NCBI GenBank assembly: GCA_025024175.1
Contig: QCXZ01000001.1
Span: 5,518,001 to 5,582,000, forward strand
Reading direction: 5' to 3'
Length of the DNA: 64,000 nt
Source of the DNA: Rhyzopertha dominica
Taxonomy: Eukaryota; Arthropoda; Insecta; Coleoptera; Bostrichidae
Notes under the pieces: generated by a model
What the model was told of the DNA's origin: nothing
Database searches by the model: none
Seen by the model: the letters and a program-made list of their open reading frames with translations, nothing else
Shown here: one piece after another, positions 9,870 through 22,989 of the stretch
How the letters are laid out: the number at the start of each line of letters is the position of its first letter
Position numbering within the stretch: position 1 is the stretch's first letter
Translations under genes and position numbers: made by a program

Positions 9870-11260
9870 TGTGTTGTTTGATAGAACTCGTGCAGTTTCG
9901 TCATAATCTTTAGAGTTGGAAGAGAGCTAGTTCCTCCGAGACATCTTCAACTGGTTCAAAGATGGCTTCATACCAATAATGCTTCTAAATAGAACTGGCA
10001 GAGATACAAATTTATTCTAGCTTACTGCAACTTCATCTTCTGGATGCCAGAACGTTCACATCTTAGACGCGCCGTCTCAAGGTTTCGAGCTTTCGTTTTA
10101 TATTATTTCGTCGGGCCGTCTTAACGAACTTTATTTAAATACGTGTTTATACTAGCGTCAGGTTATAATTTGCGACGATTAGTCCGGCCAGTCGTAAACA
10201 TACCAATAAAAAACTGTAGCAGCGGACGGCTTTCCCGTTCCATTGACCAAGTGAGGCTTTTTTTGCGGCGATCGGTTATACTGGGCGTGAAAATGGAAAA
10301 TCGACATCTTCAGGGAGACCTGACAACTTTGACGGTTCTATAATTCAAGATCGTGTTATTTGTATTAAAATCGCACTTTGTGGAGTGAACAGAGAAATTT
10401 TGTGGATAGCCTAAAAGAGTTCTATTAGACACTAGGTTGTGTTATATATTTCGGGGCTATTCGACCTTGTATGAATTTAGTTAAAGTAACATACTCCTTT
10501 AAAATATAATTATTTTACTTGCGGGAAATTTGTGATATACATACATAAATAATAAATAGAATATGTTTTTATTTGCAAGTAATTTTTAGGCGGAATTATA
10601 CAGTACTTCCGAATTAATAGTGCACCTCCAGAAAAACAACAACCTAATTGTTAAATGCAATTTCTTGCAAAAGACAATTAACCTTTTTATCTTCAATCAT
10701 TTATTAACTAAGCAACTGACGGGGAGAGCCATAATGGTAGTACAGAAAATTTATTATAGTTTTGGATAGCATTCAGTTTCAAAAATTTTCCGAAAAAATA
10801 AGGAGCTATAGCCCATAGAAGTCAAAAGATCTCCGATTAGCTCACTGTTCTTCTCTGACATTATTAAACTTGGCAGAATTTAATGTCAAAAATAATGTAT
10901 TAAAACTAATATTTGTTTTGGAAAGATAGCCCATCGAAAAGTATTTGGAGAAAAAATGCAAAGAAAACTTTATTAGTAATGATAATTATTACAGCCTTCG
11001 TAATGCTGTTGAAAATAGTTCATAAAATTTAGGAATTGAGGGTTACATTTAGTATATCACCTATGCTAACTACAAATAGGGAAGAATGATTATTTCTGAC
11101 ACATTCGACATAATTAACTAAGAATTTCAAAATTAGCACTTGATTCAAGGTGCGATATGATTTTTTTCGTCGATCATTTAGGTTTCCCCTTTTTCTCTGT
11201 TAAAAAATAATAAAACACAAGACAATTCGAAAATACGATGAGTTCTATGATTGCAATAGT
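9870..11260. other. Non-coding stretch
   Basis: Nothing certain is visible. The open frame at about 10143-10343 resembles no family I know. Confidence 0.4.
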
Positions 11261-11722
11261 GGCGTTTGCCAAAGATCTAATTCGGGTCCCTTGATATTCG
11301 TAATTTTTATAAACGATGTTTTCGATTTGATATGTTATTATATGCTGATGATATTAAGTTGTTTAGGTGTGTTTCTGATGACTGCATAAAATTGCAAGCT
11401 AGTTCAGATTCGTTGGTAGTGTGGCTTCAGGGAAATAGTTAATTATTAATGTGGATACGGATGGTTGTTAAACGAATTTAATCTTAAGTCTCTGGACAGC
11501 AGAAGAACTTACGCCTCACTGGTATTTCTGTATAAGATAAACAATGGTCAAATTACTTGTAATGACTTTTTTCATTATATATCATTTTATGTACTGCTTT
11601 GCAATTCACCTCTTTCTACATTTTCAATAATAGTATTAATGCTCTTACTAGGAATTGGAAGAAGTTTTATTTTTGTAATGTATTTTAGTCTAGATTTCTT
11701 TTTTACTTTAAATTATTTCCTG
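11261..11722 (+). pseudogene. Jockey/CR1-like LINE reverse transcriptase, C-terminal fragments
   Basis: The plus strand encodes a decayed GV-Q-S-GPLIFVIFINDVF block at about 11261-11325, then YADDIKLF, the catalytic box of reverse transcriptases. After a frame change the tail reads SLDSRRTYASLVFLYKINNGQI and continues to about 11722, matching the C-terminal region that follows the RT domain in Jockey- and CR1-type LINEs. Stops and shifts are present and the 5' end is missing, as is common for dead-on-arrival LINE copies. Confidence 0.65.
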
Positions 11723-11729
11723 TAATGGA

Positions 11730-12464
11730 CTTTGTAGTTTTTTTTTAAACTACCTACCTACATTTCGAAAATTACTTTAGACATCGACTATTACAGCTTA
11801 TCTCATCCCTCCTCGCATCATCCCCTTCAGAAATCGTCGTTTCCACTTTACCACTTCGCCAGCTCCTTAACCCCATCACCCGGACGCTTCGTCGCCGTAC
11901 CATAGCTTCCTGTATGTTCAGGAAGTTCCCCTAATTTCTCGCGAACAAAAGAGATAGCAGGTGAACAACGCGTAGAGCAAACGCAGGTCCATGGGAGAGA
12001 TAACATCATCCGTGGGGCCTAAGGGCGAGGGGCGAGAGTTATGATAGATAACCGTACCTGACACCGGGCCGGGATGCTATGAGAAAATCTCTGGGATTCT
12101 CACTGATTTGCTGATACCGGGCGAGGGGCGATTTTTGGGCATTGTTACGTTATTCGCGCATTGTTAAGGGATGCTCGGGCCCGCTGAGCGTTGCAACGCG
12201 GAAATTTACGATTTGGGGTGTCATTCTTGCAAGTGTAAGGGGGCAGGCGATTTGGCGCCGCACAGTGGGCAAAATAATCGATTTACGTGGACAAAACTAT
12301 AAAATCCCGTTTGACGACTCGAATTAGCGCAAATTTATAGTAGAAGTATTTTTAAACTTATATTGTAAGATTTTTTTATAAAAAATGATATGTTTTCAAA
12401 GAATTGAAAGAATAAGTCCTTATTTAATAAACTATATCGCCTGATACATAAACATAAATTATTA
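11730..12464. other. Non-coding stretch with GC-rich block
   Basis: A GC-rich part at about 11800-12300 contains several GGGCGAGGGGCGA-like strings but no credible gene. It could be regulatory or an old satellite-like remnant. Confidence 0.35.
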
Positions 12465-12466
12465 TA

Positions 12467-13435
12467 CAGGGTATCCTCGAAATACACCGATAAAAACTTT
12501 TTCGAATATAACAATTCCCGAAAACGCTTTTTTATATACAGGGTGTTGAAATTGAATTTTGAAAAATTATTTTTTAAGATTATTCCTGAATTATAAAAGA
12601 TATCAATTTCAAATTTGGTAAGAATCATAACGGCAGAAGGTACAACCAAAAAAAGTAATCGGGAGGTTTCTAAAGCACCAGTGGCGTGCAGTGGGGTAAT
12701 GCAGATCCCACCTTTCTAATAGAACTTATAGGTCTGTGGATTTTTAGACAAAATCAATACAGTTTTGTAATCTTTAATCAATTCTAAATAAAACATTTCT
12801 CTTTGAAGTTTGCCCTAAAACGACTCATTCGACCCTAAAAATTAATTTTTTGATTGAAAAACACTACATTGAAATAAAAAGATGAACTCTTAAAATTCAA
12901 CTTCAACAACCTGTATATTAAAAACAAAGCGTTTTCGGAAAATTTTTTATTCGAAAAAAGTTTTTAAAATTGTGTTTCCATCACTTTTAAGCGTTGTCAG
13001 TTTCAATAACATTTTTGTGATTTCAGAAAATAATTTGTTTTTAAATCAAAAATCAATTCTTTGGGACGAATGAGTCGTTTTATGGTAAACTTTAAAGAGT
13101 CATGTTTTATTTACAATTAATTAGAGAATACAAAACTGTATTAGTTTTTGTCTAAAATGCCACATACCTATAAGTTCTATTAAAAAGGGATGTCTGCATT
13201 AACCCAGTGCACGCCACTGGTGCTTTAGAAACCTATTTTTATTGTACCTCATGTCGTTATGATTCTCACCAAATTTAAAAATGATATCTTTTATAGTTCA
13301 GGAATAGTCTTAAAAGTCAACACCCTGCTATCAAAAACAAAACGTTTTCGGGAATTGTTTTATTCGAAAAAAGTTATTAAAATGACATTTTCTATCACCA
13401 GTCAAACGTTGTCGGTGTATTTCGAGGATACCCTG
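12467..13435. mobile_element. 969-bp foldback element, CAGGGTATCC ends
   Basis: The ends CAGGGTATCCTCGAAATACA and its complement are flanked by TA on both sides (12465-12466 and 13436-13437). The arms pair for roughly 400 bp each: for example AGTGGCGTGCA at about 12680 pairs with TGCACGCCACT at about 13207, and AACGACTCATTCG near 12820 pairs with CGAATGAGTCGTT near 13069. Part of the right arm (AACAAAGCGTTTTCGG, TTATTCGAAAAAAGTT) is also present as a direct partial copy near the centre. No protein is encoded. TA flanks suggest mobilisation by a Tc1/mariner-type transposase. Confidence 0.8.
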
Positions 13436-13439
13436 TATA

Positions 13440-14775
13440 ATGAAACAAAACTAGGAGTATTATAAGTGCTTACATAAAATTAAGAATATTACAAGTGATT
13501 ATTGTTCTTCTTCACTTGTACTCGTATCATAATATGATGATCCAGACCTCTGACAGGTCATCTGTTTAATCAAGATTTAAGTTTGATGCCGACAGGTGTT
13601 GATTCGGAGTACTGCATTTTAGTAAATCAAGCACCTCTGAATCCAGAGGTATTTATTATTTTTTTAACTGATTTCCGCTAAGAAGCAACAAAGGGTCCGA
13701 TGAAACTAATAATATGGCCAACAAATCATTATTTGTTGCTATTCTAGCAGTAGTGCTACAACAGATAATGGCTGATACAATCTATATCCCCTTTTATATT
13801 CCAAATTAAGCACTTTTTATTTCTGCAGTCTTTCACTGCGGGAGCAGCAGTTTGGAAGGTAATAATCGGACAGCGCGTTATGCTGATCCCACGGCNGGGA
13901 TTTGGCCTAAAACGCAAAAATTCGCATAAAAAATGCGGCACATTTAAAAACTAGAAATGCTGGCGAAATGAATTAAAAAGAAACGACCTTGTGAGCTCTT
14001 GGGGGTGATAAAGTTTTTCTTTATTGAATATGAGCATAAATTTGCAAATTATTACATTAATTTGACATGTAAATATAATGTAGATACAATAATGAATGCG
14101 GAAATATATAGTTTTACTATCTCCACAGCATCCGTAGTTAAGCAAAAACTATACGTGTTTACGCCAAAAACAATTCTGAACATAATAAAGGGACAGTACG
14201 TTAGCCTATTAGCAATTTTGTAAACAGCAGTTCTTTACTCGTTGTACTATGTGTTCAGAAATGTAGTAAGGCAGAAAATATTAGTTTTAAGCGACTTAGC
14301 AATTAATAATAACAACGTCCACCACTCAGAAATTCAACTATGATTTGACTTGTGTCCACCTAAATTGATGAATCTGCCCACTGTGCGCCGTTTGAAACAA
14401 GAATGGGTGATCAAGTGAGCCGAGAACTTAGGAATATGCAGATTTGGAAAAAAAGAACGTTACTTGTACATCTTATACTTTATACACTGGATCAAGATTT
14501 GGTTCAGTAATCAACTTATATTTCTCTAAGGCAATAGGTATTAAGGTATTTGTTTCTAAAAATGCTGATCAATGACGCAAGTAACTTTTTTCTTAGTTCT
14601 ATGTTTCTACATTGAATATCCCTCACAAAATGCTTTTACTTAAATATCATCTACTCACCATCATTAAGGCTATTAAAGTAGGTATAGACGACTCACCTGA
14701 AAAAAAAGAAACGATATTTACTATTTATGACTTACTGCAATAAATTCATAAATATTTACAAGGGGCAGCAAATTA
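13440..14775. other. Non-coding stretch
   Basis: AT-rich sequence with only chance open frames. One unresolved N lies at 13896. I see nothing else. Confidence 0.4.
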
Positions 14776-14899
14776 TTATAGCAGCAAGTGAGAACAGCAA
14801 AGATGTTTTCGTATTATGTATTGTAGAAGCGTGAGAGCATAAGCAAAGATAAAAAGTTCAATATGGTGTTTCTTTATGCATTCAATAAAAGAGGCCGAC

Positions 14900-15601
14900 G
14901 TACAAATGTTAATCCACAGGTCAATCAGATTCATTCCGCTGGGTAACATACATGGTTTCCATGAACGTTTGTCAAAATAATGCTTTTCTAAAAGCACTTT
15001 TATATTGCCGTAGCACCCTTTCATGTTGGGAACATGGGCTATTGGTACAGGCGAATATATATTTCAAAACCAAATCCTCTTTAGAAAAAAACTCTTCCCG
15101 CAGTTCGCGAAAATAAATTACCTTTATGTTTTGGTGCAGCAGATTCCAGCCCTCAATCGGATCCTAAAAGTTCGAATTGCTGTTTTGATAAATTTAAATT
15201 TCGTACAAAATCATTCAGGTCTTCTTGAGTAAATAAATGTGGTTCACTTTGAAAATTGGTTATTTCAATAAGGTGGATCGTTACGAGAGTCATCTTAATT
15301 GGAAAATCTTCTGTCTCCATATTTGCTGGAGGTGTTGGCACAGGCAAATTTTCATTATGTGGAAATGGTCTGGTAGCAGACGTCAAATTTGGATATTATA
15401 CCGCATGCCCTTTACATTAGTCATGCAAAAGTAGCGATCAGAAATATGGTGTTTTGGTTCCTTCCATATCATATGTTGAATTCCTTTTATCCATCCAGTA
15501 AGAAGAGTAACGCATGATTTACAGTGAATGTGGTTCAAACAGCTTCTTATTAAAACAAATGAACAACTATTAATTAACTTGTGTAAACGCGAAAAAAGCA
15601 A
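14900..15601 (-). pseudogene. Degenerate repetitive ORF of unknown function
   Basis: In three frames the minus strand encodes segments I recognise from a protein repeated in many arthropod genomes without known function. These include a region with MIWKEPKHHISDRYFCMTNV (about 15490-15430), then RPFPHNENLPVPTPP, then LFTQEDLNDFVRNLNLSKQQ with FELLG, then GWNLL and FFSKEDLVLKY. MKGCYGNIKVLLEK starts at 15024. Its dispersed occurrence suggests a mobile-element gene, but I cannot name catalytic residues. Frameshifts between the blocks show it is dead. No element ends were found. Confidence 0.5.
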
Positions 15602-17144
15602 CGGACTGCGATTTTATAAAACCTATCTGTCGTAGAAAAACTGTGGGTGGCAGAAGAAAACTGAGTGCAGTTTCATGATGACAGCAGGTAACTGTGACTA
15701 AAACACAAAATACTTTTTACGTAACGAAAATCTGGTCGACCAGAGTAATATTTACTAGAAACACATTACTTATTATTATATATTATTATTATTACTATAG
15801 AAAAAATACCATAAAAACAAAACAAAAATTGATCACCTGGATATGGACTTTTTGCACACATTTCCTAAATTACAAGTTGATAATCAAATAACAAACTTTT
15901 ATCATTCTATTAAGAAACAACTACAAAGATACTGCATTTCTTGGTTTGACTGATAAATATAAATACGAGTTTTATTATATTTTGGAATGTATACCAGACA
16001 TTTGTCTGGTTTCTGTGATGTTTAATTGGTAAACTTCCTATTTCGTCGATACGGTTGACCCTGGCGTAGTATTTTAGATTCATTTTATTGTATATGAAAT
16101 TGGGAAATATTAGTGCGCACGTTGAGGAAACGACGTTTATTATAATGAGAAAATAACAAAGGCAAAGAAGATAGACGTATGGAAACAATTTATTATGAAA
16201 GCCAACGAAAAAAATGGTAAAAGCTTGAGAAGAATTTGGAAGAAGAACGTTGTAGAAAACAGAGAAACTAGTTATAGAATGGTCAGAAAATAAATCGAAA
16301 CGATATAAAGGAGGATGAAGTAAAAAATAAAAAATATTAAAAGAGGGAAGGCGGCGCGCAGTGAGACCAATTAGAATTTAGCTGGCCGAAAGTCGAAAAA
16401 ATAAAATGTCTCAAATTAAAAAGTACTAAATCGCGTTCTAAAAACTATAGAACCTGGAGTTCCAAGTATGAAATAATATTTACTTGCCCGTCCTTGCTAG
16501 ATATTTTTAAGTTTTAAGGTAGTTTTCGACCTGTTATCAATAATTTTGATCAGTACTGTTGTGTGATATTTGCTTTATATATTTTAGTCTCTGAAACACA
16601 TTGTTAACAACTGTAATCAAAAATTTTAACGCGGATTACCTCATTAAAGCATGTACTTTCATGTACTTTTATCACATTTTGCCCCAATTTGCCATTTTTG
16701 AGAAAAAAATTGTTTTTGTTAACGAAATTACGGACGGGAACACCCGCAAAGATTCAAGAATACATACTAATCAGGATCTGATAAACATGTTCCTGGTATC
16801 ATCAGACTCTTTCATTTCTACGTTGAGGAAGAAAACAAAAAAAAAATCAATAAATTACCGGAAGAGGTAGCCCGAATACTTAAAGAAATAGATGAAATGC
16901 AGAAACTGACAAGCAACACTTGAAAGAAGATCTCGACGTAGAGTTGGAGAGCTGGAAAGTACTTTTTGAATCAAAAAAATACCATAATTGAATTCTGGAC
17001 CCTCGAAAACTTTAATTTATACATAAATTGGAATTTTGGCCAGCTAAATTTTTTTGGTCCCACTGTGGCGGCGGGCACAATAAAATGCACAAAAATGTCT
17101 GGGATCAGAAGGGGAAAAAGGCTAAGAACACTATTTATATGAAA
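15602..17144. other. Non-coding stretch
   Basis: Contains a short ATT microsatellite near 15770-15800. No gene or bounded repeat is recognised. Confidence 0.4.
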
Positions 17145-17400
17145 GCTGTAGCTGAGAACTCGAAAATGGTGGCAATTGGACCAATACACAAAAAAGAAGA
17201 CACAACAGAACGCGAAATTAGAGAGGAATTACACTGATAAGCAGTGTAGTAGACAAGGTGCATGAAAAACTGAAATGAAATTACATGAAGCACAAACGGC
17301 GATCAGAAGGGTGCGAACTAGAACGTATAGGACCACATATTTGCAATAAAACAAAAGGTGGGCAAAGAACAATGAATCTGTTTAACATTTCTTGGACTTA
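17145..17400 (+). pseudogene. RTE-like LINE reverse transcriptase scrap
   Basis: The short stretch reads KMVAIGPIHKKEDTTE and, one frame over, VVDKVHEKL, with LHEAQ and INLFN further on. These match RT blocks 1-2 of RTE-type LINEs (the usual WK.GIIVPIHKKGD region and the YR.ITL..VV.K following it). The better copy of the same type lies at 37740-38770. Confidence 0.5.
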
Positions 17401-17429
17401 GAGAAGGACCTTCACACTCGATGAGTAAA

Positions 17430-19084
17430 AAAAGTTAGCCAACAAGATTTCTCTCAGTATTTGTAACTGAAGCGACACAAACGGCATCGTTAATGCGCCT
17501 TCGAGGACAAGACCAAATTGTAAATAAATTCTCCTCGACGAGACAAATTTCACCCCCCAACCCTTCCAGGGAACTTACGACATTAACCTTAGGCCCCACC
17601 CCTGGTAACCGTCAATTTAGCACTCGCGCCAAACTGACCATCGAGAAATTAAACGAAATCAAATTACCATAACTCGAACCCCCTTTAAGAAACCAACCCC
17701 TCAAGTGGGTATGATTTTAAATGTGCAACTCTTTCGCGAACCGGCTCGAAGTAACTAGGAAATAAATTATACAAATTCGGTGGGCCGGACGACGGGGCAT
17801 TCAAATTGTAATTTGGAGTACATGTTACACTTTTTAGCGACCCCTAAATCATGTAAGTGTCCGGCCGAAGGTCCGAAGGGTCGATCGTACCTGCGGACAG
17901 GACTTCCTCGTTCGCTGGTGCTTCCGCGTGTTACTCGGACAGACGTGGGAATCGGAGGACGTTTTGCATTTTGATTGTTTCTGCGATCGCGCTCGCGGTG
18001 CCGCTTCTGAGAACCGTGGAAATAACTGGCCGTTTAGATCACCGATTTGTGTGGTCCACGAGATAATTATGCAGACTGCAGAATGTCCTGTTGTCTGGGA
18101 AGATTATTTTTCGGCAGCTAAGCTGCCATCTTCAGTAGAGCAAAGGCTTTCTTGAATGTCTGGGCGCATTAATCACCAGGTCTTCAGCGAAGTGAAGTCA
18201 GATAAACAAAACACTCGGATCTTGGAACGGGACTTAAATCTCAATTCATTAAGGTATCATAAATAAAGTATGTTATAGTTGCAAGCAACAATGTTTGAGA
18301 CTCATTATACGAACAGCCGATTACCGCTCACAATGGTTTACAAGTAAATAACAGACGGGTTCCGCACGTTCCACTGTTTTGCAGCGGAGTGGACCGTATC
18401 CAAAAATTGTGTTTAGGCTTTTTTAGAATTTTTTTCCGTACACATAAATCAATGGGCATTATTTGTTATTATTATTTGAACTACAAATATTTCTCATCTA
18501 ATAGCTTTTAATGTATGACTAAATCGTATTCTTTCCTAATTTAATGAGTAGTATCTATTTTATAACCATGAATGGTAAACATTCCAATTTCAATGTGGCA
18601 GCCCATACTTTCTAATTTTTGATCGCGGTGTGCAATCGTCCTCTGTCCTGTTTCTTCACAGGTTAAAATTTTCTTTTAATCCGGAGGTTCATAAACGTAG
18701 CTTCTACCTGTATAGTTTTTGGAAATAAGAAGAAATCGGAACTATTCTACGCCTACTATAAACGGTATTGAAAGCATATGTGTTTACTTATATTTTAAAG
18801 TTTTACAGCGTATAAGCGTACCAACTGCAATATTTTTTACATATTCAGTCATACCTACCTACATATATGCTTACATTTGGCCACGTATTAAGAGGCGTTT
18901 GTGACAAATACATTTCGTAGGGCAACTGGTCAAACAGATTATTGCTGATTTGCAACTGTGGGGCAACTGAGTACCTCCCAAACAATAAAATATGTTTATT
19001 CTTATCACTAGGATCTGTCGCGGCATATACCTNAGTGCTTAATCGACTGCTCCGAGCATACCCTGCAAAAGTATGTTAAAACCA
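17430..19084. other. Non-coding stretch with GC-rich block
   Basis: The segment 17500-18160 is unusually GC-rich and contains overlapping open frames in several phases with no recognisable domain. The rest is AT-rich. One N at 19033. Confidence 0.35.
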
Positions 19085-19915
19085 TTGGCTTTTCAATGGA
19101 AAAGGTGGAGAAGAAGCAATGCTTGATTGAAAGCCAGGTAATAAGAAAGTGGAGATACGATTATTTAAAATCTATAAAAATGTATAGGCAGGAAAACCGT
19201 CCGACATTTTTCCTCTAGGAAACATGGTACGATACCCATGAAACAATAAAAAAGGATGGGTTGATGACTGAGGAAAGTGCAACGTCAATATTCCGGCGTC
19301 AAAAAGAAAAAGAATAATGATTCTACACGCAGGAGGTTAAAATGGTTTCGTTCCTGGAGCCCTGTATCTTGGATGCAAAAACTTAAAAGAAGCAAGCGCC
19401 GATTGATAATCGGCGCTTGCTTCTTCTTTTCTGTATATTCTGATATAAATGCGGAAGTGTTTGAAAATTGGTTCAAAAACATTTTATTGCTTAAATTGCC
19501 ACCAAATAGCGTTATAGTAATGGATAACGCTAGTTACCATTCGGAACAATTACATAAAATTCCAAATACAACAACTAATAAGGCAACCACTCAAGAGTCT
19601 TTAAGAAAAGAAGATTTATATTTCGAAGAGGACTACACAAAAAAAAACAATTGTTAGAAGTGCTTGGCACAAAAAAATTTTCAAAGAACGATTACCTCTA
19701 TATCATTGCATTTTCAACCCCATTGAAATGATATGGTGGCAGTTGAAACTAAGAGTTCGACGAGGGAACACCGGTGGAAAATTTAGCAATGAAATGCTGC
19801 TAAAAATTAGACACGAAGCTGAAATAAAAGTGTCGATGCATGGAGAAATTCAGTGCGGCGTGTACTGGACATTGAAAATCGGTACAGAGCGAATTAATAA
19901 TAGAAGTTAATCGTG
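19085..19915 (+). pseudogene. DDE_3-like transposase pseudogene
   Basis: Reading across frames, the plus strand encodes a transposase of the IS630-related type common in insects. The blocks are KSIKMYRQENRPTFFL then ETWYDTHETIKKGW, MILHAGGENGFVPGALYLG, NAEVFENWFKNILL, and LPPNSVIVMDNASYHSEQL with the second Asp. LYFEEDYTKK and a C-terminal NPIEMIW follow. The codon where the first catalytic Asp is expected (FFL-x-ETW) is TAG. An 18-bp inverted duplication at 19387-19425 also disrupts the frame. It is a nonfunctional copy and I found no terminal repeats. Confidence 0.65.
19387..19425. repeat. Perfect short palindrome inside transposase pseudogene
   Basis: Arms 19387-19404 and 19408-19425 are exact complements around a 3-base loop (GAT). 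The left arm encodes the expected KEASAD residues, so the right arm is the inverted copy. Confidence 0.9.
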
Positions 19916-20914
19916 ATTTTGGCAGTTAAAATGATAGTGAGTAATTTTTTTAGTTTGTGACTCTTGTAATGTGCTTATTAACAAGCTGTAATGAACATAA
20001 TCGATACCGTGTATCAATTTTATTGTGCACTATTGTAATATTTTTCTAACAAATGTAAATAATTTTCTACTTACTAATTTGTGTGTTTTTGTATTAAATT
20101 TGTATAAATTCGTTATGACTTGCAAAGGCTTTTATTTTATATATCGGTAAATTTAAACCCAATAAAGTATCACATAAAAATAGATAGCGGGTCGCGCCAG
20201 TTAGCATCAGGTCTGCATTAAATAAAATTTGTTATTAAAGCTTCTACGTTTTATTGATTGCTAAATTATCACAACTAACAAATTTCACAAATTCATAGCG
20301 GAAAAGTTATAGTATATAGTTATATTTTAGCCAACAAGATTTTTTTGAATACGGCTCATTTAGGAACTTTGAAGACCGACTAGCAAGTTGTAAAACCCTC
20401 TGCATAAGTCAGTCTCATTCATCGTTGCTTGATACTTTACTTATTAGCTTTCTCATATTCTCCTGCATTCATGAACGTACTTTTACGATTACATTTTTTA
20501 TTTCTGCCATCCAACTTTATTTATTTAGTTCTCAATAATTTTGTCTTAATTCTCGAATACTAAACTAAACAGGCAACATGGCATCCAGGCGTCTGCATCC
20601 CGTGACATTCCTCTCCCGTAGTTAATGATTTGCTTAATAGGTTTTTTACACCCGAATTGTAAATTTAAATGTATTCATAGACCGGACCCAGTCAGCAAGC
20701 TTTTGTTGTTCGACCGGAGTCGCTAAAAAAAGCTGCAGCGGATGCTTTGACCGATTGGAACACTGCAGTTAATTCGCAAATAAAAAAAATCGGCACACCT
20801 GCAGCCGGTAGGTGGCCGACATGTCATTTTGTTGGCGCTCCAAATAACAACTTTTTTTCGCTAGAGCTTCGGGATATCTTATTACTATTAATTTGCATAA
20901 AATAAATGTCTAGC
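19916..20914. other. Non-coding stretch
   Basis: No gene or bounded repeat recognised. A short GC-richer patch lies at 20690-20830. Confidence 0.4.
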
Positions 20915-21745
20915 TTACAAATGGTACAAAGAAAAACACCAGTACATATTACAGTAGGAATGGAAAAATTGAAAGTTAGAATCAAAGTTGTGCTGCATAC
21001 AGCGTTTGTTATGATAAAAACAACTCATTGTGCACCATTCATTAAGATTACTAAGATCTTGTTGCAGTAACTTAGCATCACTTAATGTAACAGCGTAAAG
21101 GGATAGTTTCAAATCATCAGCAAACATTAGAATTTGTGCGTACTTCCGTAGCAAACAGAGAATCCATAATCTGTGGTATAACAGACTGGAGCTTACACCA
21201 CAATTCTCTACATTCTTTCTTAAACCAGACTTAAAAATTGGGTCGATAAAGGACTACCTTCAGGAAAAGATCTATTAAAAATGCATGACTGCAAGAAAGC
21301 TGCTGACACTCCATCAGGTCTATAAACATATGAATACTTCAATTTACTTATAGCATTAAACACCTAACCCAGGCTTACAATCATGTGACAAAAACTAATA
21401 TTAGTATCAAAGTCCAATTCAATATTATGGTTATTATTATTTGGCTGTGCATAAACAGAAGAAAAATATATTGCAAAGAGATTAGAGGTTTTTTACCATT
21501 ACCAGATTGGTCGTTATCATAATTCATATTAATATTAAGCGCCAAGCCAAATGACTGTTTGTGATGATTTACATACCTTCGAAGCGAGCTAGGATTACTG
21601 TAAAGATCTTGTTCAACCTGTTATAAGTATTCTCTATAGCATACTTCATTCATCCGTTTACACACAGACTTCCGTAATCCTGCAGTATAATTTACAGAAG
21701 CCTTTTTATAAACTAATTATGTATAGGTCTATAACAACTACAGAT
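20915..21745 (-). pseudogene. Jockey-like LINE fragment, minus strand
   Basis: On the minus strand the element begins near 21745 with a linker typical of Jockey-type LINEs (NPSSLRRYVNHHKQSFGL, about 21600). It continues through DGVSAAFLQSC and IFNRSFPEG and ends with QILMFADDLKLSLYAV, the reverse-transcriptase active-site box, at about 21120. LQQDLSNLNEWC follows. Internal deletions and stops remove much of the RT domain. Confidence 0.6.
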
Positions 21746-21924
21746 AAAATAGTATTTTATAATCTTCATAATCAAATAAACTGGACCATTTGTAAATCTT
21801 GATTGTAAAGTAAACTTTATTTTAAAGTTTTGTCAAACTAATTCAGGTAAACTACTATCTTGCGTTAATGAGAAAATGGCTTTACACTTATCTAGTCACT
21901 TAAAAAAAACACATTTTGTAAGGA

Positions 21925-22855
21925 ATACCAAACTGCTGATTTTCTAGACCTCTCGAAAGCTTTTGACTGCATATCACATATAGTACTTTACTAATTCGCA
22001 AATTATTTGCTAATGACGTTTACCGCTTGGGTCGCAAATTATTAACTTTTTTTTAAGGAATCGGTCCCAGAAAGTAATTTGCATGTCACGAGATGTCTAT
22101 TAACGTTGGTGTGCCTCAAGGGTCAATCTTAGGACCTCCCTTGTTTTTAGCGACGATCTTCCTGGCCACCTACCAATGAGCAGTACTGTGATCTACGCAG
22201 ATGATACAAACATCTGTGTGTCCGGTGAAAATTTTGAACATCTTTTGAAGGTAAATCAAATCGAGCGGTCGTAGGCTTCTGAGTGGTTCAACAATCGTCT
22301 ATCATTAAAGTTTGACAAATGTATTCAGACAATATTTACTCTTAAGAACAGCAAGAATTTAAATTCTGTTGATTAATTTCTTGGTGTGACCTTTGATTCG
22401 ACACACTACTATGAAAAACGCACGGGAAAATACTCCTACGAAATCTATCAAACAGTGTCTTGCCAAATTCAGAGTCATCTATAGTATGGTATCCTAATTT
22501 GGGGCATCACCAGGTGTTTTCTGTATAAAGACAGGTGATCCGTATTAGTTATGGATTATGTTGCCGCTGATCCAAACAAAAAAATCACTTTTCCTTGTTT
22601 TGTACATACTTCAATGTTGTACTTATGTTAAGGCCAGTATATCTATATTTTGTACACATAATAACACATATGGTTACAATATTGGTAACAATGAGTACCT
22701 GGTAACAAAGTGTGCTCCAGTAACTAGAATGCAAAATGGCTCAAATTTTAATGAAATAAGATTTCAAGATAAAACTGAACTTGAAAAGATCCTCTGCAAT
22801 AAGGTGTTCCCCCTGGAAAAATGTTTGCTATATTTGAAAATAATTGATTGAATAG
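21925..22855 (+). pseudogene. CR1/Jockey-like LINE reverse transcriptase fragment
   Basis: The plus strand shows, with frame changes, DFLDLSKAFDCISH, the VGVPQGSILGP block near 22110, VIYADDTNICVSG (catalytic YADD, about 22190), ASEWFNNRLSLKFDKC and FLGVTFDS. The C-terminal tail has NGSNFNEIRFQDKTELEKIL, ending at 22851. These are RT motifs in correct order. Several stops interrupt it. A CCTGATGATGCCCCC...GTGGGCGAAACC string at about 22980 resembles the 3' ends of Penelope-type copies, so the tail may belong to another element. Confidence 0.7.
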
Positions 22856-22989
22856 TTGTACTTCTATGTATTGTGTATTAAGTTATTTAAGTTGACGTAT
22901 GTAAAGCAAAATTTTGATATTAACCTAAATAAAATTACTATTATTATTTTATTATTACCATATTCTATATTAGTCATTCCTGTCCTGAT

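Noticed and set aside
10143..10343. Open frame with SSGRP..-like string in a second frame, possibly a transposase linker
   Set aside because: Too short and without supporting neighbours in order; orientation differs from the nearby minus-strand transposase.
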